Virus record (IMG/VR): IMGVR_UViG_3300044984_001435 | Location: 1-30,406 of that record | Reading direction: 5' to 3' (one strand) | DNA length: 30,406 nt | Source of the DNA: a virus | Shown: in pieces, positions 22,418 to 30,406 of the stretch | Numbering within the stretch: the stretch's first letter is position 1 | Layout: the number at the start of each line of letters is the position of its first letter | Notes under the pieces: model-generated | What the model was told of the DNA's origin: nothing | Database searches by the model: none | What the model saw: the letters and a program-made list of their open reading frames with translations, nothing else | Position numbers and translations under genes: made by a program

Positions 22418-25165
22418 TTACCAAATAGTTCTTCCACCATCAATTATAAGATTGTGTCCTGTTACATATGACGAGGCGTCGGATGCCAAGAATACTGCCC
22501 CACCAGCAATTTCGTCGGCGCAGCCAACACGTTTCATTGGTACCATGTCGGATAGCCCACGTACATACTGTGGATTTGCATTCGCCGCGTCTGCTGGGGG
22601 TTTAGGAAAGTGGCCCGGACTTATACAATTTACTCTTATACCTTTATCGGCATATTGAACTGCAAGTTCTTTGGTCAGTTGAATAGATGCCGCTTTTGCT
22701 GCACAATAAAACGCGGTCGAACTTGGTACAACTTGATATGCACGTTGGTCTATTCCAATCATTCCATATATGGACGCAATATTAATTATATTGCCATAAT
22801 TTTTCTTGGTCATTTTTGGTAAAACTACCTGACAGCACATGAATTGCTGAGTGAGAATGTTATCCATGCCAGTAGACCAGTCTGCATCTGTCAATTGTTC
22901 GAACGGTTTTCTTTTTTCGTTGAACGCATTATTTACTAAAATATCTACGTCGCCTATATTGTCTATGACCGATTGGAACTGACTCCTGTCTGTCACGTCG
23001 CATACGGTTGGTATAATATTATCTTTTAGAAAATTTTCCGCTGTTAATAACTTATCTTTTATTTTTGATACATCTCTACCAATAGCATACACTTTTGCAC
23101 CTTGTGCCACCAGTCCCATGCAAATAGATGCGCCCAAATGCCCACCCGCCCCAGTGACGACTGCGGTTTTACCTTTCAAATTAAACAGATTATTATAAAA
23201 AGATGGGTCGGTTATTAATTTTGTAGACTGTCTTGCTTCTGGCGAATTATCAATTTTTGGCGGAGGCGTATTTACTACCAAACTTACTTTCTTTTGTTTC
23301 TCGGCAGCAATTTCATCAGATGGCCGATTATCCATATAAATTAGAATTTCTTCGTAATATTCTAGGAAATGTTCATTGAATAAATCCCATTTTATATCTA
23401 CGCCATCTACACTACGAACTTCGTAGTTATTAATGGTAACTAGATAAGTATCTCTAAATTTACGGAATGCCTCGGTTCTGGGTTCATCTTCTAGATGCCA
23501 CTCACCAGCAACTTTCTTGACATTTTTCATAATCCAATCTCTGTTTTCAACCGTGAATATATCATATTCCCCACCCTCACAGTCAATCTTCATGAAATCT
23601 ATTTTGTCAATCTTAGCCTCCGCCATTATGTCTAATAATGGAGCCGTCGTGAAATCCTCAACCACACAGTCATACACCAATCCATCTTTTATAAATTGAG
23701 GCTCTTTTGATACGCCTTTGTTTACTACGATGACCGGCAATCCTTCTAGATTTTTCTTTAATACTTCGGACCTAATTGCACTTGGTTCGACTGCCACGAC
23801 AAGCTTTGGCTTCTTTCTAAATGCGCCACATGAAAATGCGCCAACGTGTGCGCCAATGTCCATAACAATATCTCCGTCTTGAACTTCAAACATAGATTCA
23901 TATACATTGTCCAAGAATATTTCTCTATATAACAATTCCTTTTGGCCAGTTGTCACCCGGCTTCCCCACTGGAATTTGTGTATTGTGTTTCTGTAGAATG
24001 GAGTTTGCAATTTGTCAATTTCTTTAATGACCATTTCAGAGCTGATTTGTGTGGTGCACTCGAAATTTTTCTTTCGGGGACAATACATCCAATTTCCTTT
24101 ATCGAATTTGGTAGTGTCATCGTTTGTGCATCCGTGACACACGCTTTTATTTATAACTCTGTGTGGCGTGAAAAACTCTGTAAATCTGTCACCCACTCCA
24201 CTAATCAATATTACCGGAATTCCAACTGTCCATGCAATCCATGATAGACCAGAACTTAGCCCGATGAAAAAGTCAGCCCCACTCAGTTGTTCCATGCGAA
24301 CTTCGAGTGGGAAATCCCCCGTCTTATCGACCGCTCCTCTCGGCATATAGTTCATAGACTCTTTACTTCCATACGAACTGTGTCTATCTATGCACCACAC
24401 CTCATATCCAAGTTGTTTTAAGTATCTAACAACTTCGTCCCACCCCGTCTTATTGTTCCAGTACTTGAATTGCGCGGTAGATTGCATTCCAATACATACA
24501 TATTTTTTATCGCCATGCTTCTTTGACCTATCAAATGCAAACGTCGGTTTGAAATCTACCATTCCAAATCCTAGTATATCGCTTGCAATATTTGCCAAAC
24601 ACATATGTTGAGGGTTACGTCTTGCACGACCTTGCCAATTCGAAAACCAACCTATCTTGTATGCCGCATAATAGTCTTCATCCCGCTCATTTACACCGGA
24701 AAAAGATATATTTTTATAATTTTCTATAAATATGTTACGCATCACTTCGCTAAAAACGACGCAATGTAATTGACATTTATGTTTAAATTGGAATTCGTTT
24801 ACTGCTCCAATATAAGCAATCAAATCCCCAATTGATTGTGTATCTAACACTACTTTTACCGGTTTATTTTCTAATGTTAATTTTTCTTCTTTTACCACCG
24901 TAGAACCGAGTTTCACGACAACTTTCCAATTTACAAAATATTTCGTGTTATCTGCACACCACATATTATTTTTTATAGTGGTAGAATAGGTGATAGAGTT
25001 CTTATCCAAGTCTATAAAATCGACTGTATATTCTTCCGGAATATCCCCGGTTATATTGACTTTTGGGCCATCTACGAAGCTGATTCGTATATTATTGTGT
25101 ATGTCTCCCACGTCTGTAGGACTAAGCATTGCATTTTTATAACTGTCAATTAGCTCGTACTTCAT
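22418..25165 (-). CDS. Three-domain fusion: autotransporter-type O-heptosyltransferase, FkbM methyltransferase and SDR oxidoreductase
   Basis: A 915-residue protein. Residues 1 to about 390 resemble the TibC/BAH-type autotransporter heptosyltransferases of the GT9 fold. The metal-finger cysteines lie at 343, 346, 362 and 370 (SVCHGCTND, then WMYCPRKKNFECTTQIS), and the donor-site region includes GADFFIGLSSGLSWIAW at 296-312. Residues about 400-615 are an FkbM-type methyltransferase: MDIGAHVGAFS at 435-445 binds SAM and FMKIDCEGGEYDIF lies at 524-537. Residues about 655-915 are a short-chain dehydrogenase with TGAGGHLG at 671-678, NNA at 745-747, Ser798, and Tyr820/Lys824. Linkers between domains are short and Pro-rich (VVNTPPPKIDNSP). 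TibC-type enzymes put heptose on Ser of repeat proteins. The ATG overlaps the GT4 stop. The domain calls are from remembered motifs. Confidence 0.8.
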   Translation of the reverse strand: MKYELIDSYKNAMLSPTDVGDIHNNIRISFVDGPKVNITGDIPEEYTVDFIDLDKNSITYSTTIKNNMWCADNTKYFVNWKVVVKLGSTVVKEEKLTLENKPVKVVLDTQSIGDLIAYIGAVNEFQFKHKCQLHCVVFSEVMRNIFIENYKNISFSGVNERDEDYYAAYKIGWFSNWQGRARRNPQHMCLANIASDILGFGMVDFKPTFAFDRSKKHGDKKYVCIGMQSTAQFKYWNNKTGWDEVVRYLKQLGYEVWCIDRHSSYGSKESMNYMPRGAVDKTGDFPLEVRMEQLSGADFFIGLSSGLSWIAWTVGIPVILISGVGDRFTEFFTPHRVINKSVCHGCTNDDTTKFDKGNWMYCPRKKNFECTTQISSEMVIKEIDKLQTPFYRNTIHKFQWGSRVTTGQKELLYREIFLDNVYESMFEVQDGDIVMDIGAHVGAFSCGAFRKKPKLVVAVEPSAIRSEVLKKNLEGLPVIVVNKGVSKEPQFIKDGLVYDCVVEDFTTAPLLDIMAEAKIDKIDFMKIDCEGGEYDIFTVENRDWIMKNVKKVAGEWHLEDEPRTEAFRKFRDTYLVTINNYEVRSVDGVDIKWDLFNEHFLEYYEEILIYMDNRPSDEIAAEKQKKVSLVVNTPPPKIDNSPEARQSTKLITDPSFYNNLFNLKGKTAVVTGAGGHLGASICMGLVAQGAKVYAIGRDVSKIKDKLLTAENFLKDNIIPTVCDVTDRSQFQSVIDNIGDVDILVNNAFNEKRKPFEQLTDADWSTGMDNILTQQFMCCQVVLPKMTKKNYGNIINIASIYGMIGIDQRAYQVVPSSTAFYCAAKAASIQLTKELAVQYADKGIRVNCISPGHFPKPPADAANANPQYVRGLSDMVPMKRVGCADEIAGGAVFLASDASSYVTGHNLIIDGGRTIW

Positions 25166-27282
25166 AGATATAATTCACTTTTAATTAGATTGATATTAGT
25201 TGTAAAATCTCCCGGTGTCAAGTACTTTACATTACTATATTTCGCATACATGTTTTTATATGCTGGTAAATTGTGTATAAGACAAGGCAATTTCCACGAA
25301 ATTGCTTCGCGTATAACTAGAGGGGAGGTCTCCATTTTAGATGGAAATATCATTAAATCTGCCGCTTGGCAAAACGTATCCACGTCTTTTCTTTCTCCCC
25401 AAATAACACAATTATTAGGAAGGGCTTCCATAATAGGTTTCCAATACTGCTCGAAATTTGACGCTTGATTTCCTATAAAGTGGAATTTGACCTTCTTACC
25501 AGTCAGAGCCCGAGCAAGTTCTATTGTCTCAGCTTGATTTTTCCATGGAGCAAACAGACCTACTTGTATGATATGTTTATATTCCGGGTCAAGTCCTAGA
25601 GATTTCTTTGAATTTACCTTGTCTGGCTCAGATATATCTATAGGATATTCTACGATACTGTACGGCACTCCGAATTGCTTATAAATATCGGCCTGATATT
25701 CAGACACAAACAAAAACTTATCTGGGAAAAATACCTTTTCTTCGGGTTTAAAATAAATCCCGTGATAGCTCTCAAATAATAGATAATTTCTATCCTTTCT
25801 ATAAATAGTCTTTGCTATGTCCGAACGAACGAAGGATTCCGGGAATTCTTCTAAATGAATCACGTCCGGAGAAATATTTTTTATTATTTCCAGCAAATCC
25901 TCTTTGGGTCTATCCCCAATACTAGTAAACCTGTCACCCAAAAGACCTATGATTGCATCGCGCTGTACTACATACTCCGACGCAATGAAGTTATATTCGA
26001 CACAGTACACCTCAAATTCGTCGTTAAGTAATTGTATTTTTTTGAGCAAGTACTGTGGAGCCCCGCCCGTAGATAAATGTTGGGCTATATATAAAATCTT
26101 TAGTTTTTTCTTGGCCGCATTTATTTTTCTGCTGGAATTGAAATTTTTAAGTTTGGTGGCTCCAATTTCCCCCACTGCTTCCCAGCTATATTCTCGCCGA
26201 ATATCGGGAGAATATAACATGGCCCGAGTTTTATGCGAATCGTAATTTTTATATGCATCGCGCATCACTTCACCCAGATGTGAAAAATCCGGCTCATAAA
26301 AATCCCCGGAACACACCGGAGAAATCTTCTCTCCCATAATTCTTACTGGCAATCCTCGATTTTTTGTAAATTCCAGCTGGCCACTGCAATTAGAATATAT
26401 CACAGGAGTTCCACATGCCATCGCCTCTATCAATGGCAAATTCCAACCTTCTCCGCGAGCACAAGAAAGAAAAACGTGCCCCTTTTTTATGAATTTTATA
26501 TAGTCTTCGCGGGATGTAAAATGTAATATTTTTATACGCGAGTCTTCAATCCCGAAATGTGCAAGCCTTTCTTCGGTAGTTTTAAATTCATCTTGGGAGA
26601 ACCTATTGTCTACTGATATAATTAAGTCTACTGGCTCATCTCGGCCAAACGTTGCGAGAAATGTCCGAATTATTTCAGTTGTGGATTTTCTATACTCCCA
26701 GCGACCAAAAACTACAAATTTAAATCGTCCATCTTTATAATATTCATCAAACTCTATATTCTCCGGAAAAAATACTTCGGATTCAACACCCGCCGGAACA
26801 ACCTGTAGTTTTGCTTCCGACATTCCTTGTTTTACCATACATTCTTTTTGCCAATTGCTGGCTACCCAAATCTCATCATATCCTACGATACGGTCAAAGA
26901 AGTGCTGTGGAAGTCTGGTAGATTCCCATACCATATATGCAATCTTTGGTCCTTTATAGCTATCGTAGAAGTAGAACCCGTCTACAATTTCTATTACCAA
27001 ATTTACATCGAATGGTTCCGTAGGTTGTTCATATATTGAATAATCCTTACGTACACCATTATCCCACAAAGTTTGTTTGTATAGAATTTTCTTATCTGTT
27101 TCTGTTAGATATGGCTCCTTGTCGTGTGGAGTATTATTTCCTCCCCACGTCTCACCTACGGTGAAATTGCGCGCTTTTAGGTTGCAATGCTTAGATAATT
27201 CTCTTAAAAAATGTCTAAAATGATTATTTAGACCCGTTACTCCTATATAGGAAGTGTGTGCGCAAACATTTAAATTACTCAT
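25162..27282 (-). CDS. Tandem GT4 glycosyltransferase (two domains)
   Basis: A 706-residue protein with two GT-B glycosyltransferase units. The first (about 1-390) has VVFGRWEYRKSTTEIIRTF near 190-208 and the nucleotide-sugar site SCARGEGWNLPLIEAMACGT at 273-292, with both Glu of the EX7E motif. The second begins at about 393 (LKILYIAQHLSTGGAPQYLL) and has IIQVGLFAPWKNQAETIELA and a second, looser EX7E site (FPSKMETSPLVIREAISWKL). GT4 enzymes add sugars retaining anomeric configuration, often in surface-polysaccharide or protein glycosylation. The gene is first in the glycan operon, preceded by a consensus promoter and directly downstream of the fibre gene. It overlaps the next gene by four bases. 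The acceptor is not known. Confidence 0.88.
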   Translation of the reverse strand: MSNLNVCAHTSYIGVTGLNNHFRHFLRELSKHCNLKARNFTVGETWGGNNTPHDKEPYLTETDKKILYKQTLWDNGVRKDYSIYEQPTEPFDVNLVIEIVDGFYFYDSYKGPKIAYMVWESTRLPQHFFDRIVGYDEIWVASNWQKECMVKQGMSEAKLQVVPAGVESEVFFPENIEFDEYYKDGRFKFVVFGRWEYRKSTTEIIRTFLATFGRDEPVDLIISVDNRFSQDEFKTTEERLAHFGIEDSRIKILHFTSREDYIKFIKKGHVFLSCARGEGWNLPLIEAMACGTPVIYSNCSGQLEFTKNRGLPVRIMGEKISPVCSGDFYEPDFSHLGEVMRDAYKNYDSHKTRAMLYSPDIRREYSWEAVGEIGATKLKNFNSSRKINAAKKKLKILYIAQHLSTGGAPQYLLKKIQLLNDEFEVYCVEYNFIASEYVVQRDAIIGLLGDRFTSIGDRPKEDLLEIIKNISPDVIHLEEFPESFVRSDIAKTIYRKDRNYLLFESYHGIYFKPEEKVFFPDKFLFVSEYQADIYKQFGVPYSIVEYPIDISEPDKVNSKKSLGLDPEYKHIIQVGLFAPWKNQAETIELARALTGKKVKFHFIGNQASNFEQYWKPIMEALPNNCVIWGERKDVDTFCQAADLMIFPSKMETSPLVIREAISWKLPCLIHNLPAYKNMYAKYSNVKYLTPGDFTTNINLIKSELYL

Positions 27283-27290
27283 TCTCCGCC

Positions 27291-27318
27291 ATTATATAAC
27301 TATAACATAGATTGTCAA
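27291..27318 (-). promoter_or_regulatory. Consensus sigma70 promoter of the glycan operon
   Basis: In the minus direction, TTGACA (27313-27318) and TATAAT (27291-27296) are both perfect and separated by 16 bases. The ATG at 27282 is only 8 bases past the -10, with GGCGGAGA between them. It lies in the 53-base gap after the fibre stop, so the glycosyltransferase genes can be read independently by host RNA polymerase. Confidence 0.8.
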
Positions 27319-27335
27319 GCAATAATTTACTATAA

Positions 27336-30300
27336 TTATGCCCCCATCATCATAAATATTGGAGAGAAATCTGGCGTAGCCGCAGCTATTGTGCCTGTAA
27401 CAGTCAATGATCCTGTTATGATTGTATTTCCATTTACATCCAATTTTGCATTCGGTGTAATTGTACCAATACCAAGGTTAGTGCCGTCATCATACAAGAA
27501 ATTGCTTGATGATATAGTGTTTGTGCCAGAGATTTTTACCAGTCGATTTGTTCCGGAGATGGATAATGATGTACCGGACGTTCCACTCGAACCATTCGTT
27601 CCGCTCGTTCCATTTGTACCCGACGTTCCGTTGGTACCCGAAGTTCCACTCGACCCGTTAGTGCCAGAGGTTCCACTTGAACCGTTCGTGCCACTCGTTC
27701 CGCTTGAACCGTTGGTGCCAGATGTTCCGCGAGTTCCGGACGTTCCACTCGACCCGTTGGTACCGGACGTTCCACTCGAACCATTCGTTCCACTCGTTCC
27801 ATTTGTACCCGACGTTCCGTTCGTGCCACTCGTTCCACTCGAACCATTCGTTCCGCTCGTTCCATTTGTACCCGACGTTCCGTTCGTGCCACTCGTTCCA
27901 CTCGAACCATTCGTTCCGCTCGTTCCATTTGTACCCGACGTTCCGTTGGTGCCACTCGTTCCGCTTGAACCGTTCGTGCCACTCGTTCCACTTGAACCGT
28001 TCGTGCCAGAGGTTCCACTTGAACCATTGGTGCCAGATGTTCCGCGAGTTCCGGACGTTCCGCTCGAACCGTTCGTACCACTCGTTCCACTCGAACCATT
28101 CGTTCCGCTCGTTCCATTTGTACCCGACGTTCCGTTGGTGCCACTCGTTCCGCTTGAACCGTTGGTGCCACTCGTTCCGCTTGAACCGTTCGTGCCACTC
28201 GTTCCACTTGAACCGTTCGTGCCAGAGGTTCCACTTGAACCATTGGTGCCAGAGGTTCCACTTGAACCATTGGTGCCAGAGGTTCCACTTGAACCATTGG
28301 TGCCAGATGTTCCGCGAGTTCCGGACGTTCCACTCGACCCGTTGGTACCGGACGTTCCACTCGAACCATTCGTTCCGCTCGTTCCATTTGTACCCGACGT
28401 TCCGTTCGTGCCACTCGTTCCACTCGAACCATTCGTTCCGCTCGTTCCATTTGTACCCGACGTTCCGTTGGTGCCACTCGTTCCACTTGAACCGTTCGTG
28501 CCAGAGGTTCCACTTGAACCGTTCGTGCCAGAGGTTCCACTTGAACCATTGGTGCCAGATGTTCCGCGAGTTCCGGACGTTCCGCTCGAACCGTTCGTGC
28601 CACTCGTTCCACTCGAACCATTCGTTCCGCTCGTTCCATTTGTACCCGACGTTCCGTTGGTGCCACTCGTTCCGCTTGAACCGTTCGTGCCAGAGGTTCC
28701 ACTTGAACCGTTCGTGCCACTCGTTCCACTTGAACCGTTCGTGCCAGAGGTTCCACTTGAACCGTTCGTGCCAGAGGTTCCGCGAGTTCCGGACGTTCCG
28801 CTCGACCCGTTGGTTCCACTTGTACCACTCGAACCGTTTGTACCGCTCGTTCCATTTGTACCCGACGTTCCGTTGGTGCCACTCGTTCCACTCGACCCGT
28901 TGGTGCCAGAGGTTCCACTTGAACCGTTCGTGCCACTCGTTCCACTTGAACCGTTCGTGCCAGAGGTTCCACTTGAACCATTGGTGCCAGATGTTCCGCG
29001 AGTTCCGGACGTTCCGCTCGACCCGTTGGTTCCACTTGTACCGCTCGTTCCATTTGTACCCGACGTTCCGTTGGTGCCACTCGTTCCACTCGACCCGTTG
29101 GTACCGGACGTTCCACTCGAACCATTCGTTCCGCTCGTTCCATTTGTACCCGACGTTCCGTTGGTGCCACTCGTTCCACTCGACCCGTTGGTGCCAGAGG
29201 TTCCACTTGAACCGTTCGTGCCACTCGTTCCGCTTGAACCGTTGGTGCCAGAGGTTCCACTTGAACCGTTCGTGCCACTCGTTCCATTTGTACCCGAAGT
29301 TCCGTTGGTGCCACTCGTTCCGCTTGAACCGTTCGTGCCAGAGGTTCCACTTGAACCATTGGTGCCAGATGTTCCGCGAGTTCCGGACGTTCCACTCGAA
29401 CCATTGGTTCCGCTTGTTCCATTTGTACCCGACGTCCCGTTGGTGCCAGAGGTTCCACTTGAACCGTTCGTGCCACTCGTTCCACTCGACCCGTTGGTGC
29501 CAGAGGTTCCACTTGAACCGTTCGTGCCGCTCGTTCCATTTGTACCCGACGTTCCGTTGGTGCCACTCGTTCCACTCGACCCGTTGGTGCCAGAGGTTCC
29601 ACTTGAACCGTTCGTTCCGCTCGTTCCGTTGGTGCCCGAAGTTCCGCTCGAACCGTTCGTACCACTCGTTCCACTCGAACCATTCGTTCCGCTCGTTCCA
29701 TTTGTACCCGAAGTTCCGTTGGTGCCACTCGTTCCGCTTGAACCATTCGTGCCAGAGGTTCCACTTGAACCATTGGTGCCAGATGTTCCGCGAGTTCCGG
29801 ACGTTCCACTCGAACCATTCGTTCCGCTCGTTCCATTTGTACCCGACGTTCCGTTGGTGCCGGAGGTTCCACTTGAACCGTTCGTGCCACTCGTTCCACT
29901 CGACCCGTTGGTGCCAGAGGTTCCACTTGAACCGTTCGTGCCGCTCGTTCCATTTGTACCCGACGTTCCGTTGGTGCCACTCGTTCCACTCGACCCGTTG
30001 GTGCCAGAGGTTCCACTTGAACCGTTCGTGCCGGATGTTCCACTCGAACCATTCGTTCCGCTCGTTCCGTTGGTGCCCGAAGTTCCGCTCGAACCGTTCG
30101 TACCACTCGTTCCACTCGAACCATTCGTTCCGCTCGTTCCATTTGTACCCGACGTTCCGTTGGTGCCACTCGTTCCGCTTGAACCGTTCGTGCCACTCGT
30201 TCCACTTGAACCGTTCGTGCCACTCGTTCCACTTGAACCGTTCGTGCCAGAGGTTCCACTTGAACCATTGGTGCCAGATGTTCCGCGAGTTCCGGACGTT

Positions 30301-30406
30301 CCGCTCGACCCGTTGGTTCCACTTGTACCACTCGAACCGTTTGTACCGCTCGTTCCATTTGTACCCGACGTTCCGTTGGTGCCACTCGTTCCACTCGACC
30401 CGTTGG
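27336..30406 (-). CDS. Collagen-like fibre protein, C-terminal part (enters from right edge)
   Basis: The Gly-X-Y frame is open from the right edge to the TAA at 27336, giving 1022 codons of an incomplete gene. About 945 residues are uninterrupted Gly-X-Y, X nearly always Thr or Ser and Y Ser or Asn, with scattered Gly-Thr-Arg. The last 77 residues are non-repetitive and typical of phage fibre tips or linkers: SISGTNRLVKISGTNTISSS, then LGIGTITPNAKLDVNGNTII, TGSLTVTGT, and the end FSPIFMMMGA. Collagen-like repeats in phage fibres form trimeric rods. There is no Pro for conventional collagen stability, so Thr-rich rods may need glycans, as proposed for Thr-rich bacterial collagens. The glycan operon follows directly. 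Fibre identity is inferred from repeats, C-terminus and context. Confidence 0.85.
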   Translation of the reverse strand, partial: NGSSGTSGTNGTSGTNGTSGTNGSSGTSGTNGSSGTSGTRGTSGTNGSSGTSGTNGSSGTSGTNGSSGTSGTNGSSGTSGTNGTSGTNGTSGTNGSSGTSGTNGSSGTSGTNGTSGTNGSSGTSGTNGSSGTSGTNGSSGTSGTNGTSGTNGTSGTNGSSGTSGTNGSSGTSGTNGSSGTSGTNGTSGTNGTSGTNGSSGTSGTRGTSGTNGSSGTSGTNGSSGTSGTNGTSGTNGTSGTNGSSGTSGTNGSSGTSGTNGTSGTNGSSGTSGTNGSSGTSGTNGTSGTNGTSGTNGSSGTSGTNGSSGTSGTNGSSGTSGTNGTSGTNGTSGTNGSSGTSGTRGTSGTNGSSGTSGTNGSSGTSGTNGTSGTNGTSGTNGSSGTSGTNGSSGTSGTNGSSGTSGTNGSSGTSGTNGTSGTNGTSGTNGSSGTSGTNGSSGTSGTNGTSGTNGTSGTSGTNGSSGTSGTRGTSGTNGSSGTSGTNGSSGTSGTNGSSGTSGTNGSSGTSGTNGTSGTNGTSGTNGSSGTSGTNGSSGTSGTRGTSGTNGSSGTSGTNGSSGTSGTNGSSGTSGTNGSSGTSGTNGTSGTNGTSGTNGSSGTSGTNGSSGTSGTRGTSGTNGSSGTSGTNGSSGTSGTNGSSGTSGTNGTSGTNGTSGTNGSSGTSGTNGTSGTNGTSGTNGSSGTSGTNGSSGTSGTRGTSGTNGSSGTSGTNGSSGTSGTNGSSGTSGTNGSSGTSGTNGSSGTSGTNGSSGTSGTNGTSGTNGTSGTNGSSGTSGTNGSSGTSGTRGTSGTNGSSGTSGTNGSSGTSGTNGSSGTSGTNGTSGTNGTSGTNGSSGTSGTNGTSGTNGTSGTNGSSGTSGTNGTSGTNGTSGTNGSSGTSGTNGSSGTSGTRGTSGTNGSSGTSGTNGSSGTSGTNGSSGTSGTNGTSGTNGTSGTNGSSGTSGTSLSISGTNRLVKISGTNTISSSNFLYDDGTNLGIGTITPNAKLDVNGNTIITGSLTVTGTIAAATPDFSPIFMMMGA
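27567..30406 (-). repeat. Gly-X-Y collagen-like repeat array (9-base units), right copy
   Basis: About 315 consecutive 9-base units with no frame break. Most encode Gly-Thr-Ser, Gly-Thr-Asn or Gly-Ser-Ser. Nine Gly-Thr-Arg units (word CCGCGAGTTCC on the plus strand at 27727, 28042, 28312, 28564, 28780, 28996, 29374, 29788 and 30283) are spaced by multiples of 9 (315, 270, 252, 216, 216, 378, 414, 495). Blocks of several units recur, showing segmental duplication. The array keeps other reading frames open as well, creating false ORFs. Confidence 0.95.

Noticed and set aside
27536-30394. A 952-codon open frame rich in Val-Glu-Arg/Gln-Thr on the minus strand
   Set aside because: It is another frame of the 9-base repeat. 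The Gly-X-Y frame is open over the whole array and ends in a sensible fibre C-terminus at 27336, while this frame runs out soon after the repeat.
27567-30406. CRISPR-like or tandem satellite array
   Set aside because: There are no spacers of constant length between identical repeats; the 9-base unit is codon-phased and codes for Gly-X-Y.
1-30406. Complete circular 30-kb phage genome
   Set aside because: T4-type head and neck genes need tail sheath, tube, baseplate and replication genes that are absent, and the end-to-end join breaks the repeat phase.

Overview
The window is a piece of a T4-like (Tevenvirinae-type) tailed-phage genome, moderately AT-rich, of the kind recovered from aquatic metagenomes. 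The evidence is the virion set: gp17 large terminase, gp20 portal, gp21 prohead protease, gp22-like scaffold, gp23 major capsid protein and gp13/gp14/gp15-like neck and tail-completion proteins, in roughly T4 order. No bacterial housekeeping gene, tRNA, rRNA, CRISPR array or insertion sequence was seen. The host cannot be named. Many starts lack a strong Shine-Dalgarno sequence.

Layout. Almost everything is on the minus strand, so it is read from right to left. At 27336-30406 is the 3' end of a very long collagen-like (Gly-X-Y) fibre gene, cut by the right edge. Next is a glycan operon (27282 down to 19288): a two-domain GT4 glycosyltransferase, a 915-residue fusion of an autotransporter-type heptosyltransferase, an FkbM methyltransferase and an SDR oxidoreductase, then a zinc-type dehydrogenase, a two-gene transketolase, a PfkB/HldE-like sugar kinase and a 44-codon remnant ORF. 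Then comes the head operon (19218 down to 6494): a zinc-ribbon protein, a papain/transglutaminase-like protein, gp17, gp20, a run of small proteins, gp21, two core-type proteins, gp22 and gp23. A short plus-strand island (4432-6408) carries a lysozyme, two unknown proteins and a small lipoprotein. It meets gp23 at a bidirectional terminator. Left of it lie gp13-like, a nuclease, gp14-like, a small protein, gp15-like and the 5' end of a collagen-like fibre gene cut by the left edge.

Two themes stand out. (1) The sugar genes look like one pathway: transketolase can supply sedoheptulose 7-phosphate, an HldE-like kinase acts on heptose phosphate, and the heptosyltransferase domain belongs to a family that glycosylates Ser/Thr of repetitive surface proteins. 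The neighbouring fibre is about 315 or more Gly-Thr/Ser-Ser/Asn triplets, an obvious acceptor. I infer a phage-encoded system that O-glycosylates its own collagen-like fibre. (2) Many small proteins around the protease gene start with a similar short amphipathic leader ending in a hydrophobic-x-Glu site. It resembles the T4 capsid-targeting sequence cut by gp21, which suggests a large set of packaged internal proteins, one of them a lysozyme.

An AT element, TATATTTATA in the sense direction, sits just upstream of several starts on both strands, and sigma70-like promoters lie only 8-14 bases before three start codons, so very short leaders are likely.
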